In this document: piece after piece, positions 1 to 7,547 of the stretch | Position numbering within the stretch: the stretch's first letter is position 1 | Layout: the number at the start of each line of letters is the position of its first letter | DNA from: Anaerorhabdus sp964386325 | GTDB taxonomy: Bacteria; Bacillota_I; Bacilli_A; Erysipelotrichales; Erysipelotrichaceae | Assembly: GCA_964386325.1 (NCBI GenBank) | Contig: CAYLQY010000023.1 | Span: 1 to 15,301, forward strand | DNA length: 15,301 nt | Reading direction: 5' to 3' | The notes under the pieces: generated by a model | What the model saw: the letters and a program-made list of their open reading frames with translations, nothing else | What the model was told of the DNA's origin: nothing | Database searches by the model: none | Program-made: the position numbers and the translations under genes

Positions 1-1
1 C

Positions 2-43
2 CATGTAGAAAATGTAACTCTATTAAACAAAAGAGAAAATTAA
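2..43 (+). CDS. C-terminal end of an RlmD/TrmA-family RNA uracil-C5 methyltransferase (partial)
   Basis: Only the last 13 codons and a TAA stop are inside the window; the gene begins to the left. The residues read HVENVTLLNKREN. HVE-x-V-x-LL is the usual C-terminal signature of SAM-dependent 23S rRNA (uracil-5-)-methyltransferases of the RlmD/RumA/TrmA class, where it follows the catalytic-base region. The family assignment rests on this short tail alone, so the exact substrate (23S rRNA or tRNA) cannot be told. A hairpin with a U-rich tail follows 37 bases after the stop, which fits the end of a transcription unit. Confidence 0.5.
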   Translation, partial: HVENVTLLNKREN

Positions 44-80
44 TTTCTAGAGAATATTCAAATATATTTAAAACACTAAA

Positions 81-118
81 AAATGCAGTGATATTTCACT
101 GCATTTCGCTTTATTTAT
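81..118 (+). terminator. Probable intrinsic terminator after the methyltransferase gene
   Basis: A perfect 10-bp inverted repeat (81-90 AAATGCAGTG, 97-106 CACTGCATTT) surrounds a six-base loop and is followed by the T-rich but interrupted tail CGCTTTATTTA. The flank on the other side is A-rich, so it could also work on the minus strand. Confidence 0.6.
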
Positions 119-156
119 ACGTTTATATTACCACAAAAACGGCTTTTTTTCAAGAG

Positions 157-185
157 TTGTATGGTTATAGTAACGGTGATATAAC
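157..185 (+). promoter_or_regulatory. Candidate promoter for the DUF6323/DUF6179 pair
   Basis: A -35-like TTGTAT (157-162) lies 17 bp before TATAAC (180-185). The latter is preceded by TG at 177-178, giving an extended -10. Transcription would start near 192, about 20 bases before the first ATG. Read by eye; the -35 is weak. Confidence 0.4.
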
Positions 186-212
186 TAATCTCACGAGGTG
201 AGGGGGACGAAG

Positions 213-638
213 ATGAAGCTACAAAAAGTAGAACCAGTCGAATTTGAATTGGCAGAAGTTGAAACTTATTTACTAACAAAAGGATTTGAATTAACAAATG
301 ATGATTTAGTAGAACTAAAAAGTACTCAGGATTTTGCATGTACCCAAAATGAAATGGTGGAAATGGATAAGATGAAGTTTTTGAGTGTCATTAAACCATT
401 TTCACAATCACCATATTTACTCTTTAATAATTATTTAGAAATACTTCAGAATGCGATTCATCTGTTTTATGGGGTTCGTTCTAAGTTTGATTGGCATATT
501 AGTGACGATGAATTGATTCGCATAATTTATGATTCATATCTAAATGCGTATGGAATTATTGATAAAGATTTAAAAAGAGAAATTTTTGCTCGGCTAAAGA
601 AAGAAGGTTATTCAAATCGTGATAATCAATCTGACTAG
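213..638 (+). CDS. DUF6323-like protein of unknown function
   Basis: The product is 141 residues, soluble and acidic, with no signal peptide or membrane segment. The pattern SPYLLFNNYLEILQNAIHLFYG followed within 20 residues by ISDDELI matches what I recall of DUF6323, a small uncharacterised Bacillota family normally encoded beside DUF6179, as it is here. I chose ATG 213 over an in-frame GTG at 198 because the purine-rich AGGTGAGGGGG (195-206) sits at normal ribosome-binding distance from 213. The next gene starts at a GTG inside the last codons, 20 bases before this stop, so the two are probably translationally coupled and may act together. No catalytic motif was recognised, and I assign no function. 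Confidence 0.75.
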   Translation: MKLQKVEPVEFELAEVETYLLTKGFELTNDDLVELKSTQDFACTQNEMVEMDKMKFLSVIKPFSQSPYLLFNNYLEILQNAIHLFYGVRSKFDWHISDDELIRIIYDSYLNAYGIIDKDLKREIFARLKKEGYSNRDNQSD

Positions 639-1968
639 TACACACAAACAAGGCGTAGATGAAATTCTTCGACAAGCTTTAACGGAACAACAAATAGATA
701 CAAAGAGATATCAATCACTCTGTCTTGAAATTTATGATGTAATAAATGAACTTGTAAATCTATACAATCATAAAAAAAGTAGCTCAATAAGTTTAGAAAA
801 TTATAAACTTATGATTAATACACTCAATTATTATTTTAATCATGGGTTTATGAATCACAAGATGAATGAATTGATAGAAAAAGGAATTCATCACTTTTTT
901 GATTTAGGTTATTTGGGAGTAAATAAAGATATTCATGAAATAAAGGATTTGTTAGAACAAAGTAAACAAAAACGCATTAAGACGAGCAATGAACGTTACA
1001 ATAGTATACTTGATGAGCAAATTCCTAATTTCCTAAAAACTTGTGATGAATATCGAGGTAGTTTTAATGCCTGTTTTACAAAAGAGGATTTAGACTATCC
1101 ATTGATTGATGGACTACCACTTGATCATGATATGTATATGAGTGATGGAACAGACTTAGTATTGTATTACTTACGAAGATTTAAAATTGAAAATGATTTT
1201 TGTAACTTATTTGGTTTGAAGATGCCAGAACTTATTAAACAGTATGAGTTATGCAAGGATATTGAAATCACATTGTTAAATATAAATCTCTGTGAGTTAT
1301 GTTTAATACAATATGTTGCGAATCGCTTGATTCAAAAGAAAGATTTATTATTAACATACAATGAGAAAGAATTAATCAAAAGTTTTGGTCACAACTATCT
1401 AGAGAAAATTGATTTAGTTTATACAGAAATGAATACAATATTCCCTAGTGAGATTTTTGGATATATTAGTCTATTCAAAAGTGAGGTAGTGAATCAATTC
1501 GTACATTTCTATAAGAAAGATATAGAAATATTAGTGTATGACAAAGTTTTTGATGAAAAGTACAGTGTAATACTTACGGATACAAACAATTCACCTAATT
1601 TTAATAAATTATTGAAAGATATTCTCTCTTTGGATAAAATAACAGACAAAATTGCTTATCTTCATGATTTTGAAGTCAGTCTTCTGGATATCTTAGATTT
1701 ATTTGATAATGAAATCTTCTATGAAATGGAGTATATAGAGTACTTCAATACATGCACTGTTGATCAACTTGCATTATTTGTTAAGGTGGCGATTCCAGAT
1801 TTAGGTAGATTCAATATGGATATTAAAATGAATGATAGATTCTATACTGAATTTGACAATGCTTGTCTATGGCAAAGGTATCTTGTAGAAAGTTTGAAAA
1901 TGTTGAGTGAGCAAAAAAGAAATGAAATTGAAGCATTAGTAAGTAAGATTCGATTAACAATTAATTAG
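619..1968 (+). CDS. DUF6179-like protein of unknown function
   Basis: A 449-residue, largely helical, acidic protein with no signal peptide or clear membrane segment. Near residues 53-70 it has KSSSISLENYKLMINTLNYY, matching the SSS-x-x-x-E...S-x-x-Y pattern I recall for DUF6179 (usually about 450-490 residues). The start is a GTG at 619 overlapping the previous gene by 20 bases, with GAAGG (603-607) upstream; the next in-frame ATG is about 65 codons later and would remove the conserved segment. The stop overlaps the stop of the convergent DUF2798 gene by four bases, and no terminator separates them. Function is unknown. The pairing with the DUF6323-like gene suggests a two-component complex, which is inference. 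Confidence 0.75.
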   Translation: MIINLTSTHKQGVDEILRQALTEQQIDTKRYQSLCLEIYDVINELVNLYNHKKSSSISLENYKLMINTLNYYFNHGFMNHKMNELIEKGIHHFFDLGYLGVNKDIHEIKDLLEQSKQKRIKTSNERYNSILDEQIPNFLKTCDEYRGSFNACFTKEDLDYPLIDGLPLDHDMYMSDGTDLVLYYLRRFKIENDFCNLFGLKMPELIKQYELCKDIEITLLNINLCELCLIQYVANRLIQKKDLLLTYNEKELIKSFGHNYLEKIDLVYTEMNTIFPSEIFGYISLFKSEVVNQFVHFYKKDIEILVYDKVFDEKYSVILTDTNNSPNFNKLLKDILSLDKITDKIAYLHDFEVSLLDILDLFDNEIFYEMEYIEYFNTCTVDQLALFVKVAIPDLGRFNMDIKMNDRFYTEFDNACLWQRYLVESLKMLSEQKRNEIEALVSKIRLTIN

Positions 1969-2417
1969 TATTTCGAAAAAACGATTTTTCTTACTAGAGG
2001 ACCAGCAATAAATAGTTGCCATAGCAGTGCCATTATAATATTTATACAGAAAGTATCAATCCAAACACTGAAGATAGAAGCTGATAAACCAGTTTTAAAA
2101 AGAATTGTGGCTACTAAACTCATCATTGGGCACATTAGCAATACAGTGCATATTTGGGTAACTATAATTGCTGATAATTGAGACTTTGGAGTTGAATAAA
2201 TCCTAAATGCAATTTTTCTTGCTAGCGGTCCACCGATAAATGTTTCTAGTACAATTACAATAATAACTAGATATAATAATTCGATTGGATTAATTAAAAA
2301 AACGGAAAATGAGAATGAATTACTTATCAATAAATGATTGTAAGTCTCCATTCCATAAACCATGAAGATGGCCATTAGTAGTGAAAATAGTATTTTTTCG
2401 TTTCGAGTTTGTGGCAT
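1965..2417 (-). CDS. DUF2798 integral membrane protein
   Basis: A 150-residue hydrophobic protein with four likely membrane segments. Its start MPQTRNEKILFSLLMAIFMVYGMETYN is typical of DUF2798, a bacterial membrane family without known function. It appears to contain two tandem copies of the domain: each half ends in nearly the same basic loop, GPLARKIAF near residue 63 and GPLVRKIVF near residue 139. A GGGAGGAAA ribosome binding site sits just before the ATG. A consensus promoter is present upstream, but a U-tailed hairpin lies between promoter and gene, so expression is probably conditional. The gene is convergent with the DUF6179-like gene and overlaps its stop codon. Confidence 0.8.
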   Translation of the reverse strand: MPQTRNEKILFSLLMAIFMVYGMETYNHLLISNSFSFSVFLINPIELLYLVIIVIVLETFIGGPLARKIAFRIYSTPKSQLSAIIVTQICTVLLMCPMMSLVATILFKTGLSASIFSVWIDTFCINIIMALLWQLFIAGPLVRKIVFSKY

Positions 2418-2433
2418 TTTAATTTCCTCCCAT

Positions 2434-2467
2434 AAAAAAACGCATAAATCCCAATCTGGACTTATGC
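2434..2467 (-). terminator. Leader terminator (possible attenuator) before the DUF2798 gene
   Basis: On the minus strand a 10-bp stem with one G-U pair (arms at 2467-2458 and 2451-2442, loop AGAUUG) is followed after one base by seven T residues (2440-2434). The ribosome binding site begins five bases later. The hairpin is in the transcribed leader, about 15 bases after the predicted start site, so it would stop most transcripts before the ORF unless antitermination occurs. Confidence 0.7.
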
Positions 2468-2489
2468 ATGTGCAACACGATTTCGATTA

Positions 2490-2519
2490 ATTATAGCGCC
2501 ATTTTCAAATTAATGTCAA
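2490..2519 (-). promoter_or_regulatory. Consensus sigma-A promoter for the DUF2798 gene
   Basis: On the minus strand a perfect TTGACA (2519-2514) and perfect TATAAT (2495-2490) are separated by 18 bp. The start site should be near 2483, giving a leader of about 65 nt. Confidence 0.8.
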
Positions 2520-2583
2520 AGCATAAATTTTAAAAAAACAAATACTTCGTGATACAATAAATGTATAGTAAGAGGATGATAAA

Positions 2584-3123
2584 ATGAAAAAAATTAGACT
2601 TTATGGATGTCCTAAAGAAATGGTGGAAACATATAAAATGATTTCTTCAACAATCAAGGTTGATATATCATCAATTGTTGATAGTGATTTAAATAAAACG
2701 GTAAATGAAATATTTGCATGTGATTCGCAATTTGAAGAAAATAAGAATTGTGAAGAAATGTTTATGATATTTCAAGGATTTAGTCCTGATGAAATGTTGA
2801 ACTATTTAAATGTCTTGAAAGAACATGATGTACCTTATGGTGGCATTAAAATTATTGAAACAGAGCATAATAAAAATTGGAAACTAGCTGACTTATTTAA
2901 CGAAGTGCGATTAGAACATGAAATATTTAAGAAAAGTGAGATTCTCAAGCAAGTTCTCATGGCAACAAGTAATGTAAACTTAGACAAGTTAAGTGATGAT
3001 GATAAGACTAAATTCAAAGAACTATTAATGAAGGGATATATGATGCTTCAGAATCCCTCACGTGAACAAGAAATTATAGATACTTGTACTCGTGAAATTA
3101 TGAACTATTTAAAGAAAATGTAA
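2584..3123 (+). CDS. DUF3783-domain protein
   Basis: The product is 179 residues, soluble and acidic. The centre (about residues 60-120) has the DUF3783 pattern: MIFQGFSPDEMLNYLN, a short loop, then NKNWKLADLFNEVRLEHE, in which the W, the L-x-x-L-x-x-E and the final Glu-His are the usual conserved positions. The N-terminal 55 residues form a separate, poorly conserved part and the C-terminus is helical. The family has no known activity. The start is supported by AGAGGAT at 2571-2577. The gene is divergent from the DUF2798 gene and is followed by its own terminator, so it looks monocistronic. Confidence 0.8.
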   Translation: MKKIRLYGCPKEMVETYKMISSTIKVDISSIVDSDLNKTVNEIFACDSQFEENKNCEEMFMIFQGFSPDEMLNYLNVLKEHDVPYGGIKIIETEHNKNWKLADLFNEVRLEHEIFKKSEILKQVLMATSNVNLDKLSDDDKTKFKELLMKGYMMLQNPSREQEIIDTCTREIMNYLKKM

Positions 3124-3130
3124 AAGTAAG

Positions 3131-3157
3131 AATAGTGATAGTTAATCACTATTTTTT
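3131..3157 (+). terminator. Intrinsic terminator after the DUF3783 gene
   Basis: A perfect 9-bp inverted repeat (AATAGTGAT at 3131-3139 and ATCACTATT at 3145-3153) with a five-base loop is followed by TTTT. Confidence 0.85.
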
Positions 3158-3172
3158 CATGTCACAATACGG

Positions 3173-3178
3173 TATAAT
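3173..3178 (+). promoter_or_regulatory. Probable -10 element for ldh
   Basis: A perfect TATAAT lies 27 bases before the ldh start codon and directly after the upstream terminator. No good -35 is visible at 16-18 bp upstream, where the bases belong to the terminator T tract, so an activator may help or the promoter is weak. Confidence 0.5.
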
Positions 3179-3204
3179 AAACTAGCTTTAAGAGGGGGAT
3201 TAAT

Positions 3205-4155
3205 ATGAACGAAACAAGAAAAATAGTACTCGTAGGTACAGGTTCAGTAGGAATGAGTATGGCGTATAGTTTTTTGACAACAGGTGGATTAGATGAACTT
3301 GTGTTAATTGATGTTAATAAAGAAAAAGCAATAGGCGAGGCAATGGACTTACAACATGGATTACCATACGCTAGACATAAATTAATTGTTCGTGCTGGTG
3401 AATATGCAGACTGTAAGGGTGCTAAGGTTGTAGTAATTACAGCTGGAGTTACACAACGTCCAGATGAAACGCGATTAGATTTAACAACACGTGATGCGAT
3501 TATTATTAAAGATGTTACTGAAAATATCATGAAGAGTGGCTTTGATGGCATTCTTGTTATTGCTAGTAATCCAGTGGATGGAATGACATATGTAGCACAA
3601 AAAGTGAGTGGTCTACCTTCACATCGTGTTATTGGTTCAGGAACAATGTTAGATACTGCACGTCTACGTTTTATGATGAGTGAATATTTAGGTTTATCTT
3701 CTAGCAATATTCACGCTTATATTATGGGAGAACACGGTGATACAAGTTTTGTACCTTGGAGTAATGCTTATGTTGGGTGCAAACCATTATTAGAACTTCT
3801 TGATGAGGAAGGAAGAGATTTAACAGACCTTCATAATATTTATACGCAAGTTCAACAAGCGGGATATGAAATTGTTAAACGTAAACATTCGACCTATTAT
3901 GGAATAGGTTTATCGTTAAACCGTTTGGTACAAGCTATTCTAAATGATGAGAATGTTATTCTTACAGTATCGGCATATCAAAATGGTGAATATGGTCAAG
4001 AAGGTTTGTATATTGGGGTACCCGCGGTTATTAATCGCGAAGGTGTAAGAGAAATAGTAAAACTTGATTTGAGTGATGTTGATAAAGCTAAATTTAATCA
4101 AAGTAGTGAAACTTTAAAGAAAATTAATCATGATATTATCGATCCATTATTATAA
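3205..4155 (+). CDS. ldh: L-lactate dehydrogenase
   Basis: A 316-residue cytosolic enzyme that reduces pyruvate to L-lactate with NADH, regenerating NAD+ in fermentation. The Rossmann motif GTGSVG is at residues 11-16 and the NAD-ribose-binding Asp at 36. The active-site loop reads TQRPDETR: Q84 is the position that selects pyruvate (Arg here would indicate malate dehydrogenase) and R90 is the mobile-loop arginine. N122, the D150/R153 pair in GTMLDTARLR and the catalytic H177 in GEHGD are all present. The loop has Asp where most LDHs have Gly (usual KPGETR), a minor variation. A hydroxyacid dehydrogenase with a wider 2-oxoacid range is the main alternative. AGAGGGGGA gives a strong ribosome binding site, and the gene appears monocistronic. 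Confidence 0.93.
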   Translation: MNETRKIVLVGTGSVGMSMAYSFLTTGGLDELVLIDVNKEKAIGEAMDLQHGLPYARHKLIVRAGEYADCKGAKVVVITAGVTQRPDETRLDLTTRDAIIIKDVTENIMKSGFDGILVIASNPVDGMTYVAQKVSGLPSHRVIGSGTMLDTARLRFMMSEYLGLSSSNIHAYIMGEHGDTSFVPWSNAYVGCKPLLELLDEEGRDLTDLHNIYTQVQQAGYEIVKRKHSTYYGIGLSLNRLVQAILNDENVILTVSAYQNGEYGQEGLYIGVPAVINREGVREIVKLDLSDVDKAKFNQSSETLKKINHDIIDPLL

Positions 4156-4157
4156 AG

Positions 4158-4182
4158 AAAGAAGCCATTAGGCTTCTTTTGT
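4158..4182. terminator. Bidirectional terminator shared by ldh and the sugar kinase
   Basis: A perfect 9-bp stem (AAAGAAGCC at 4158-4166 and GGCTTCTTT at 4171-4179) with loop ATTA has T-rich sequence after it on both strands. Its right half is also the last codons and stop of the convergent kinase gene. Confidence 0.85.
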
Positions 4183-5064
4183 GTTTAGTGGTATGCGCCC
4201 ACCTTGGTGAGTCGTTGCGATTGAACCATATTGAGTAGCAATCTCTAAACATTCTTGAATTGAAAGATTATCAATCATGCTTGCGATGAATGCGCCAACA
4301 AAAGCATCACCAGATCCAGTTGTATCAACAACATCAACATCAACACTAGGAATCGTTAATGTATTTTCACTAAGATAAGTTATTGAACCTTCTTTTCCCA
4401 TTGTTCTAATAATGATTCGCAAAGTTGAATCTAGAATATTTGTAATATGTTTAAGTTGTAACTGCTCAGTTAAGATTTTAATTTCATAATCATTGCCTTT
4501 TATAATTGAAGATAGACTTACACATTCTCTTAATAAATTAATTTCAATTTGGTCTACTAATGAACCTAAATCAAAGAAAATCTTTTTTCCTTGATGAATC
4601 ATGCGAATTAAAAAAGGGACAATCTTTTGACTTTCTAAACCATAGACTAAATAAATACCAGATAAATAAATCCATTCAACATCTTTCATTAATTCTAGTG
4701 GGATATGTTCTTCATCAAAATTTCCTTCAACTCCACGATAGGTGAGGAATGTTCTTTCTTTGGTTTTATCAACAAGTATTGTGCAAGAACCAGTTTGTCC
4801 ATTCTCACGATAAAGGCAAGAAGTATCGAAATATTCCCTGGTAAATAATTGAAATGCATCAGAATAATCCTTATCACCAATCGCGGAATAAATAAGGGGT
4901 TCTTTATTCAAACGTTTGAGTAGTGTAGCTACGTTTAAACAAGAGCCACCTAATTGTGTTTGTTTGGAATGAATCATGATATCTTGTCCTACTTCAGGTA
5001 GATTTGTGCATTCAAGAGTTTCATCAATACATAAACCACCCAAAAGCAATACTTTATTTTTCAT
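4168..5064 (-). CDS. PfkB/ribokinase-family sugar kinase
   Basis: A 298-residue cytosolic kinase expected to transfer phosphate from ATP to a sugar or nucleoside hydroxyl. The first PfkB signature is GGSCLNVA (39-46). The second is DTTGSGDAFVGAF (about 247-259), where D253 is the catalytic base and TGSG the anion hole. The stretch ERTFLTYRG near residue 103 is common among sugar kinases of uncertain substrate. The substrate cannot be deduced: no transporter or sugar-catabolic enzyme is adjacent, and the nearest PfkB relative (psuK) is in a separate divergent operon. On the minus strand a TATAAT (5092-5087) and a GTGAG ribosome binding site precede the start. The gene is convergent with ldh, sharing its terminator. 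Confidence 0.88.
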   Translation of the reverse strand: MKNKVLLLGGLCIDETLECTNLPEVGQDIMIHSKQTQLGGSCLNVATLLKRLNKEPLIYSAIGDKDYSDAFQLFTREYFDTSCLYRENGQTGSCTILVDKTKERTFLTYRGVEGNFDEEHIPLELMKDVEWIYLSGIYLVYGLESQKIVPFLIRMIHQGKKIFFDLGSLVDQIEINLLRECVSLSSIIKGNDYEIKILTEQLQLKHITNILDSTLRIIIRTMGKEGSITYLSENTLTIPSVDVDVVDTTGSGDAFVGAFIASMIDNLSIQECLEIATQYGSIATTHQGGRIPLNTKEA

Positions 5065-5086
5065 ATGAATCTCACTTTCTAGAAAT

Positions 5087-5092
5087 ATTATA
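5087..5092 (-). promoter_or_regulatory. -10 element for the sugar kinase
   Basis: A perfect TATAAT on the minus strand lies 22 bases before the ATG. The -35 region is T-rich without a good hexamer. Confidence 0.45.
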
Positions 5093-5157
5093 GCGAAAAA
5101 ACAACAATATTACTAAAAAAGTATGATAAAATGAGTACAAATAGTTGAGGTATTTAC

Positions 5158-5703
5158 ATGAACAAAGAATTAGAAGCTTGGAGTGAGCAAATCTACAATG
5201 TCCATTTACCACGATGGGAAGAACTTCCTGACATGGATTTATATAAAGATCAAGTTATAACGTTGATAGAAAAGTATGTTGGTGGGTTAATGACAGCCGA
5301 AGAGAAAATATTAACACCATCAATGATTAATAATTATGTAAAATGGAAAATGATTCCAGCACCCAATCGAAAAAAACAATATAATCGTGTTCACTTTGCT
5401 TATTTAATTGCGATTACAATACTTAAACAAGTAATGACAATTAAGGAAGTAAAAGAAGGAATTCTTTTCCAAGCGAAAGTAGAAGGAACACACAAAGCAT
5501 ATAATTTCTTTTGTGATGAACAGGAAAAGGCATTGCGAATTATTATGTCGACAATAAACTCTTCAATCAAATCAACAAGTTTTGATAAGAATATAGATGA
5601 AAATGACATTGCGTTAAAAATGGCGGCAATTGCATTTGCAGCCAAGTTAATTGCGTCTAAAAAAGTAAAACTTCAAGAAGATAGTATACGAGGTGAAGTA
5701 TGA
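5158..5703 (+). CDS. DUF1836 protein, putative DNA-binding regulator
   Basis: A 181-residue soluble protein with the DUF1836 (B. subtilis YkrK-like) core at about residues 15-100: LPRWEELPDMDLYKDQV, then LTPSMINNYVKWKMIPAPNRKKQY, then a segment containing AYLIAITILKQV. The TPSMINNYVK-x-x-x-IP part looks like the recognition region of a MerR-like helix-turn-helix; DNA binding is a family prediction, not shown. It is the first gene of the pseudouridine operon, and its last four bases (ATGA) overlap the psuK start, so it is a candidate local regulator of pseudouridine salvage. TTGAGG at 5145-5150 is the ribosome binding site. Confidence 0.82.
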   Translation: MNKELEAWSEQIYNVHLPRWEELPDMDLYKDQVITLIEKYVGGLMTAEEKILTPSMINNYVKWKMIPAPNRKKQYNRVHFAYLIAITILKQVMTIKEVKEGILFQAKVEGTHKAYNFFCDEQEKALRIIMSTINSSIKSTSFDKNIDENDIALKMAAIAFAAKLIASKKVKLQEDSIRGEV

Positions 5704-6635
5704 GTAGAATATTTATTATAGGCGGAGCAAATATTGATATTTGTGGTGCAAGCCATGAAAAACTTCGCGCTTTTGATTCGAATCCTGGTGTAATCACAAC
5801 ATCCTTTGGTGGTGTTGGTAGAAATATTGCGGAGAATTGTTGTCGTCTTGGTCAAGAGGTTTATTTTGTTACTGTGTTTGCGGATGATTTATATGGCAAA
5901 CAATTGAAAGCGTATTGTGAAGAAGTTGGATTGAATTGTTCGCTTTCTAAAATTGTTAAAGGTGCAAGGTCTTCTATTTATTTAGCAATTCTTAATGAGA
6001 ATAATGACATGCAACTTGCAATGAGTGATATGGATATTTTAAAAAACATGGATACAGATATGCTGATGAATGCATTATCTCATGTGAAAGAAGATGATTT
6101 ATTAGTCATTGACACAAATTTAGAAAAGAAATATATTGATTTCATCTTAGCTCATGCGAAGGCACCAGTAGCGATTGATCCAATTTCTACATTAAAAGCC
6201 GATAAGATTAAAGATGAATTAGGAAGATTCACAATTTTAAAACCGAATGTATATGAATCAAAGGTATTTACGGGTATAGAAATTGTGGATAAAGAAACAG
6301 CAATTGCGACATTAGATGCTTATTTGAAAATGGGTGTTAAAGAACCTATCATCAGTATGGGTGAACGTGGTGTAATTGCAGCAAACAAAGATGAAAAGAT
6401 TTGGGTTTCTCATAAAATGGTGGATGTAACAAATGCAACAGGTGGCGGTGATGCCTTCCTTGCGGCATATTTAGTTGCAAGACTAAAAAATAAATCACTT
6501 TATGAAGCAGTTGAGTTCGCGATTGCATCAGCAGTATGTACCGTGACATGTATTGAAACAGTAAATCCAAATTTGTGTGTTAAACTAGTGGAAGAAAAAA
6601 TCCAAGAACTAGATATAGAAAGGGAATCATTATGA
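5700..6635 (+). CDS. psuK: Pseudouridine kinase
   Basis: A 311-residue PfkB-family kinase that phosphorylates pseudouridine to pseudouridine-5'-phosphate in the cytosol. GGANIDICG (8-16) begins the sugar site. DSNPG (26-30) followed by SFGGVGRNIAEN (35-46) is characteristic of PsuK/YeiC and separates it from ribokinase. The ATP/anion-hole motif is NATGGGDAF, with the catalytic Asp at 251; the more usual DTTGAGD is altered at its first residues, which is tolerated in this subfamily. The start overlaps the DUF1836 stop, and the stop overlaps the psuG start by four bases, so translation is coupled. The adjacent psuG confirms the substrate. No pseudouridine transporter gene is present in the window. 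Confidence 0.93.
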   Translation: MSRIFIIGGANIDICGASHEKLRAFDSNPGVITTSFGGVGRNIAENCCRLGQEVYFVTVFADDLYGKQLKAYCEEVGLNCSLSKIVKGARSSIYLAILNENNDMQLAMSDMDILKNMDTDMLMNALSHVKEDDLLVIDTNLEKKYIDFILAHAKAPVAIDPISTLKADKIKDELGRFTILKPNVYESKVFTGIEIVDKETAIATLDAYLKMGVKEPIISMGERGVIAANKDEKIWVSHKMVDVTNATGGGDAFLAAYLVARLKNKSLYEAVEFAIASAVCTVTCIETVNPNLCVKLVEEKIQELDIERESL

Positions 6636-7543
6636 TGATCAGAGTAAATCCAGAAGTACAAAATGCATTAGATAACAATCAACCAGTTGTAGCCCTAGAA
6701 TCTACAATTATTTCTCATGGGATGCCTTATCCACAAAATGTGAAGACGGCACTTGCAGTAGAAGCAATCCTTCGAGAAAGAGGAGTAGTTCCAGCAACAA
6801 TTGGAATTATTGATGGAGTAGGTGTTGTAGGAATGACACCAGAAGAAATTGAAGAATTTGGTAAAAGACAAGGAATTATTAAAGTTTCTCGTCGTGATTT
6901 ACCAGTAATTATGTCTAGAAAATTATGGGGTGCTACTACTGTAGCAACGACAATGATTTTTGCGGCAAAGGCAGGAATTGAAGTATTTGTAACTGGTGGT
7001 ATTGGTGGGGTTCACCGTGGTGCTCAAGAAACATTTGATATCTCTGCTGACTTACAAGAATTAGCACATACCAATGTTAGTGTTGTTTGCGCTGGTGCAA
7101 AAGCAATTCTTGACTTACCATTAACATTAGAATATTTAGAAACATTCGGAGTTCCAGTTCTTGGTTATAAGACGGAAGAACTTGCGGCATTCTACACAAG
7201 AACATCGGGCTTAAACCTAGACTATAAAATGGACGATGAAAAAGAAATTGCCGAAGCAATTGTAGCTAAGCGTGAAATGGGATTAAATGGTGGCGTATTG
7301 ATTGCAAATCCAATCCCAGAAGAATATGCTATGGATAAAGAAGAAATGGACAAAGCAATCAATGAAGCTATTGATGAAATGAATAAACTAGGTGTACATG
7401 GAAAAGAATCAACACCATTCTTACTTGCGAAAATAAAAGAGTTAACAGGTGGTAAGAGTTTGGATTCAAACATTCAATTAGTTTTCAATAATGCCAAAGT
7501 AGGCGCAGAAATTGCAAAAGAAATTTGTCTATTAAAGAGGTAA
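6632..7543 (+). CDS. psuG: Pseudouridine-5'-phosphate glycosidase
   Basis: A 303-residue enzyme that breaks the C-glycosidic bond of pseudouridine-5'-phosphate, giving uracil and ribose-5-phosphate. The family signature VALESTIISHGMPYPQN is near the N-terminus, with E23 matching the catalytic Glu of E. coli PsuG. K84 in KVSRRDLP, D140 in ETFDISADL and K157 in CAGAKAILD align with the other active-site residues known from E. coli (the Schiff-base lysine being K157). VTGGIGGVHRGA is also intact. The start has two ATGs in a row (6632 and 6635). It is coupled to psuK by overlap, and pgpA begins four bases after its stop. Confidence 0.96.
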   Translation: MMIRVNPEVQNALDNNQPVVALESTIISHGMPYPQNVKTALAVEAILRERGVVPATIGIIDGVGVVGMTPEEIEEFGKRQGIIKVSRRDLPVIMSRKLWGATTVATTMIFAAKAGIEVFVTGGIGGVHRGAQETFDISADLQELAHTNVSVVCAGAKAILDLPLTLEYLETFGVPVLGYKTEELAAFYTRTSGLNLDYKMDDEKEIAEAIVAKREMGLNGGVLIANPIPEEYAMDKEEMDKAINEAIDEMNKLGVHGKESTPFLLAKIKELTGGKSLDSNIQLVFNNAKVGAEIAKEICLLKR

Positions 7544-7547
7544 GTTT

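Noticed and set aside
131..150. A-run followed by T-run resembling a hairpin terminator
   Set aside because: The possible stem is only a few A-T pairs around CGGC and would be unstable; the real hairpin is at 81-106.
3162..3707. 181-codon minus-strand frame opposite ldh
   Set aside because: It lies wholly antisense to a clear lactate dehydrogenase, has no recognisable domain and its composition mirrors the ldh codons.
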